A stretch of DNA of 5,366 bases from Eubacteriales Family XIII. Incertae Sedis bacterium (lineage in GTDB: Bacteria; Bacillota; Clostridia; Peptostreptococcales; Anaerovoracaceae). Made by a program: the position numbers and the translations under genes. Positions 4,901-5,366 of this stretch are shown piece after piece; position 1 is the stretch's first letter; the number at the start of each line of letters is the position of its first letter. The notes beneath the pieces were generated by a model. It searched no databases, was not told the DNA's origin, and saw only the letters and a list, made by a program, of their open reading frames with translations. Where the stretch lies: positions 1-5,366 of the forward strand of contig JAISTF010000121.1 of assembly GCA_031272745.1 (NCBI GenBank), read 5' to 3'.

Positions 4901-5366
4901 GACTTCCTCAGCAAGCCGATCGACATCATGAAACTCGACGACGTCATCAACCGCTGGGTGCGCGACAAGCAGCTCGAAAAAGAGCTCGCGGCCAAGGGCG
5001 AGGTCGTCGGGGACAGAGACGGGATGGATGCGGAAACGCAAATGAATAGCGGGCTGTTTGACGGGAAGCAGGTGCAAGGCGTCGACCTTGCGGACGGGCT
5101 GTCGCGCTTCGGCGGCGACGAGCAGGCATATTTGGACGTCGTCCGCTCCTATGTGAAGAACACGCCGGAGCTTGCCGACAAATCGGCGGGCGTGACGCGG
5201 GAGACGCTGGCGGACTACGCCATCACGGTGCACGGCATCAAGGGCGCGAGCCGCAACATCGGCGCGCGGACGCTTGGGAGCCGCGCGGAGGAACTGGAAC
5301 TTGCGGCCAAGGCGGAGGACTTCGCCTACGTGTCGCAAAACAACGAGGCTTTCCTCGGGAAAGTCC
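1973..5366 (+). CDS. Hybrid sensor histidine kinase: tandem solute-binding sensors, HisKA, HATPase_c, REC, HPt (3' end cut)
   Basis: The frame is open from the ATG at 1973 to the window edge, 1131 residues without a stop. Residues 1-38 are a signal peptide (basic start, alanine-rich core, AFA cleavage site). Two SBP_bac_3 Venus-flytrap domains follow, about 74-283 and 318-540. The second keeps the ligand-binding RTDER motif (388-392); the first lacks it. One membrane helix is at about 552-571, then a charged coiled-coil linker with no PAS domain. HisKA holds the phospho-acceptor H615 in SHEMRTPLN. HATPase_c has the N box (727-734), G1 DTGIGI (767-772) and G2 GTGLGLA (797-803). The receiver has D880/D881, phospho-acceptor D926, T959 and K981. 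The HPt domain has H1087 in HGIKGA. This is a BvgS/EvgS-like His-Asp-His relay sensing a small extracellular solute, probably an amino acid or similar. The partner response regulator is not in the window. The total length is probably near 1150-1200 residues. Confidence 0.95.
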   Translation, partial: MANAEKKNRFCLVRKAAAGALAALMLAASMVIAPVAFAIPGESLHTADTFRDLPGITEEEIAAVEHALSSRAAISYGMLESSRCFYREDGSVGGFSQLFCERLSTFFGVPFNLQVYEGDQLDKLLRAGEIDFSGEFMIGSEADGLVVSETIGERALQTVRLLHSTSLEDIARERPVQYGLRGKSGVAAKALEDNPPGYNYDVVLVSDGNEAIEMLRDGKLDIFMADATFIDGFKVCADVEIKPFDPLTFKSVGMASKHQELAPLISAVNRYLADGGLAELNEFYTEGDLDFSQQTFLSSLTEEERAWYDEHIKNELQIPIAVSGANYPVNFYNEKEGMYDGIAMDVLSDIKKITGLRFEIVNAPGAEWPEVFELLTSGQAAMTMELLRTDERVGKYIFGANPYTEDNYVLISRSDTPSISINQVLYANTALVENTGYANMFRAWFPDNASTTTYTNIYDAFDALEKGDVDFLMATENRLLAMTNYRENSGFKTNLIFDYSSASQFGYNLDETILPGIMDKAQGLVDTVGIDNRWKHMTFDYQKQAAQRQTWYMIGICALLAFVIMLMFVLMRHRREQQVQLEALVEERTAELAEQTRATEAANNAKSDFLANMSHEMRTPLNAVIGLSELTLTQDYSPEETQSNLEKIYNSGVTMLGLVNDILDLSKIESGKFELVPVDYDIPSLINDTVTLNIIRIGSKPIEFRLDMDGELPARLFGDELRVKQIFNNLLSNAFKYTKEGSVVWSMRCERDEADPKKMWLIGEVRDTGIGIKPENLGTVFGEYSQVDTKKNRKIEGTGLGLAITKSMVEMMGGHIEVESVYGEGSTFRVTLAQEWLTDEKIGAQVIENLKAFRYADRKRDRNASFVRAFIPYAKVLVVDDVATNLDVARGLFKPYGMKVDTATSGKAAIELIRKNAGEYNAVFMDHMMPEMDGIEATHIIKNEIGTEYAKNLPIIALTANAIIGNDEMFLSNGFQDFLSKPIDIMKLDDVINRWVRDKQLEKELAAKGEVVGDRDGMDAETQMNSGLFDGKQVQGVDLADGLSRFGGDEQAYLDVVRSYVKNTPELADKSAGVTRETLADYAITVHGIKGASRNIGARTLGSRAEELELAAKAEDFAYVSQNNEAFLGKV

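Noticed and set aside
3968..5338. Long minus-strand open frame (456 codons) opposite the kinase
   Set aside because: It lies antisense to the HisKA-to-HPt part of the kinase, whose motifs are unmistakable. Its translation is rich in Arg, Asp, Val, Ala and His with no recognisable domain, as expected for the antisense of GC-rich code.

Overview
The window carries three protein-coding genes and two regulatory gaps. From the left edge, a butyryl-CoA-dehydrogenase-like acyl-CoA dehydrogenase (minus strand, 3' end cut by the window) lies downstream of a MerR-family regulator with a GyrI-like effector domain (minus strand, complete). Divergent from these, and filling the right two thirds, is one very large hybrid sensor histidine kinase (plus strand, 3' end cut). 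No RNA genes, mobile elements or CRISPR arrays were seen.

Organism: coding regions are GC-rich with C/G-ending codons (ACG, GCG, TCG, GAC, CGC are common), and the gaps are strongly AT-rich. The promoters have sigma-70/A-type TTGACA boxes, and the ribosome sites are Shine-Dalgarno type. The dehydrogenase has the short-chain FAD enzyme sequence typical of anaerobic butyrate or amino-acid fermenters. The kinase (SBP_bac_3 sensors, REC, HPt) resembles proteins common in Clostridia and Negativicutes. A GC-rich anaerobic Firmicute is the best guess, perhaps a diderm Negativicute. This is inference, and the family cannot be fixed from the window.

Layout: 1-662 acyl-CoA dehydrogenase N-terminal 220 residues; 663-765 gap with a good promoter containing a 6-2-6 palindrome in its spacer; 766-1587 merR-type gene; 1588-1972 divergent AT-rich control region with a minus-strand promoter for the regulator, two TTGACA promoters for the kinase, a near-perfect 16-bp palindrome over the second promoter, and a leader of small GNRA-like hairpins ending at the kinase ribosome site; 1973-5366 kinase.

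How the parts may work together: the MerR-type regulator and the dehydrogenase are co-oriented, and the dehydrogenase promoter has MerR-like geometry, so the regulator may control it. The kinase has a signal peptide, two extracytoplasmic solute-binding domains, one membrane helix, HisKA, HATPase_c, a receiver and an HPt domain: a BvgS/EvgS-like phosphorelay without a PAS domain. Its final response regulator is not in the window and may lie just downstream. Nothing in the sequence ties the kinase functionally to the dehydrogenase.
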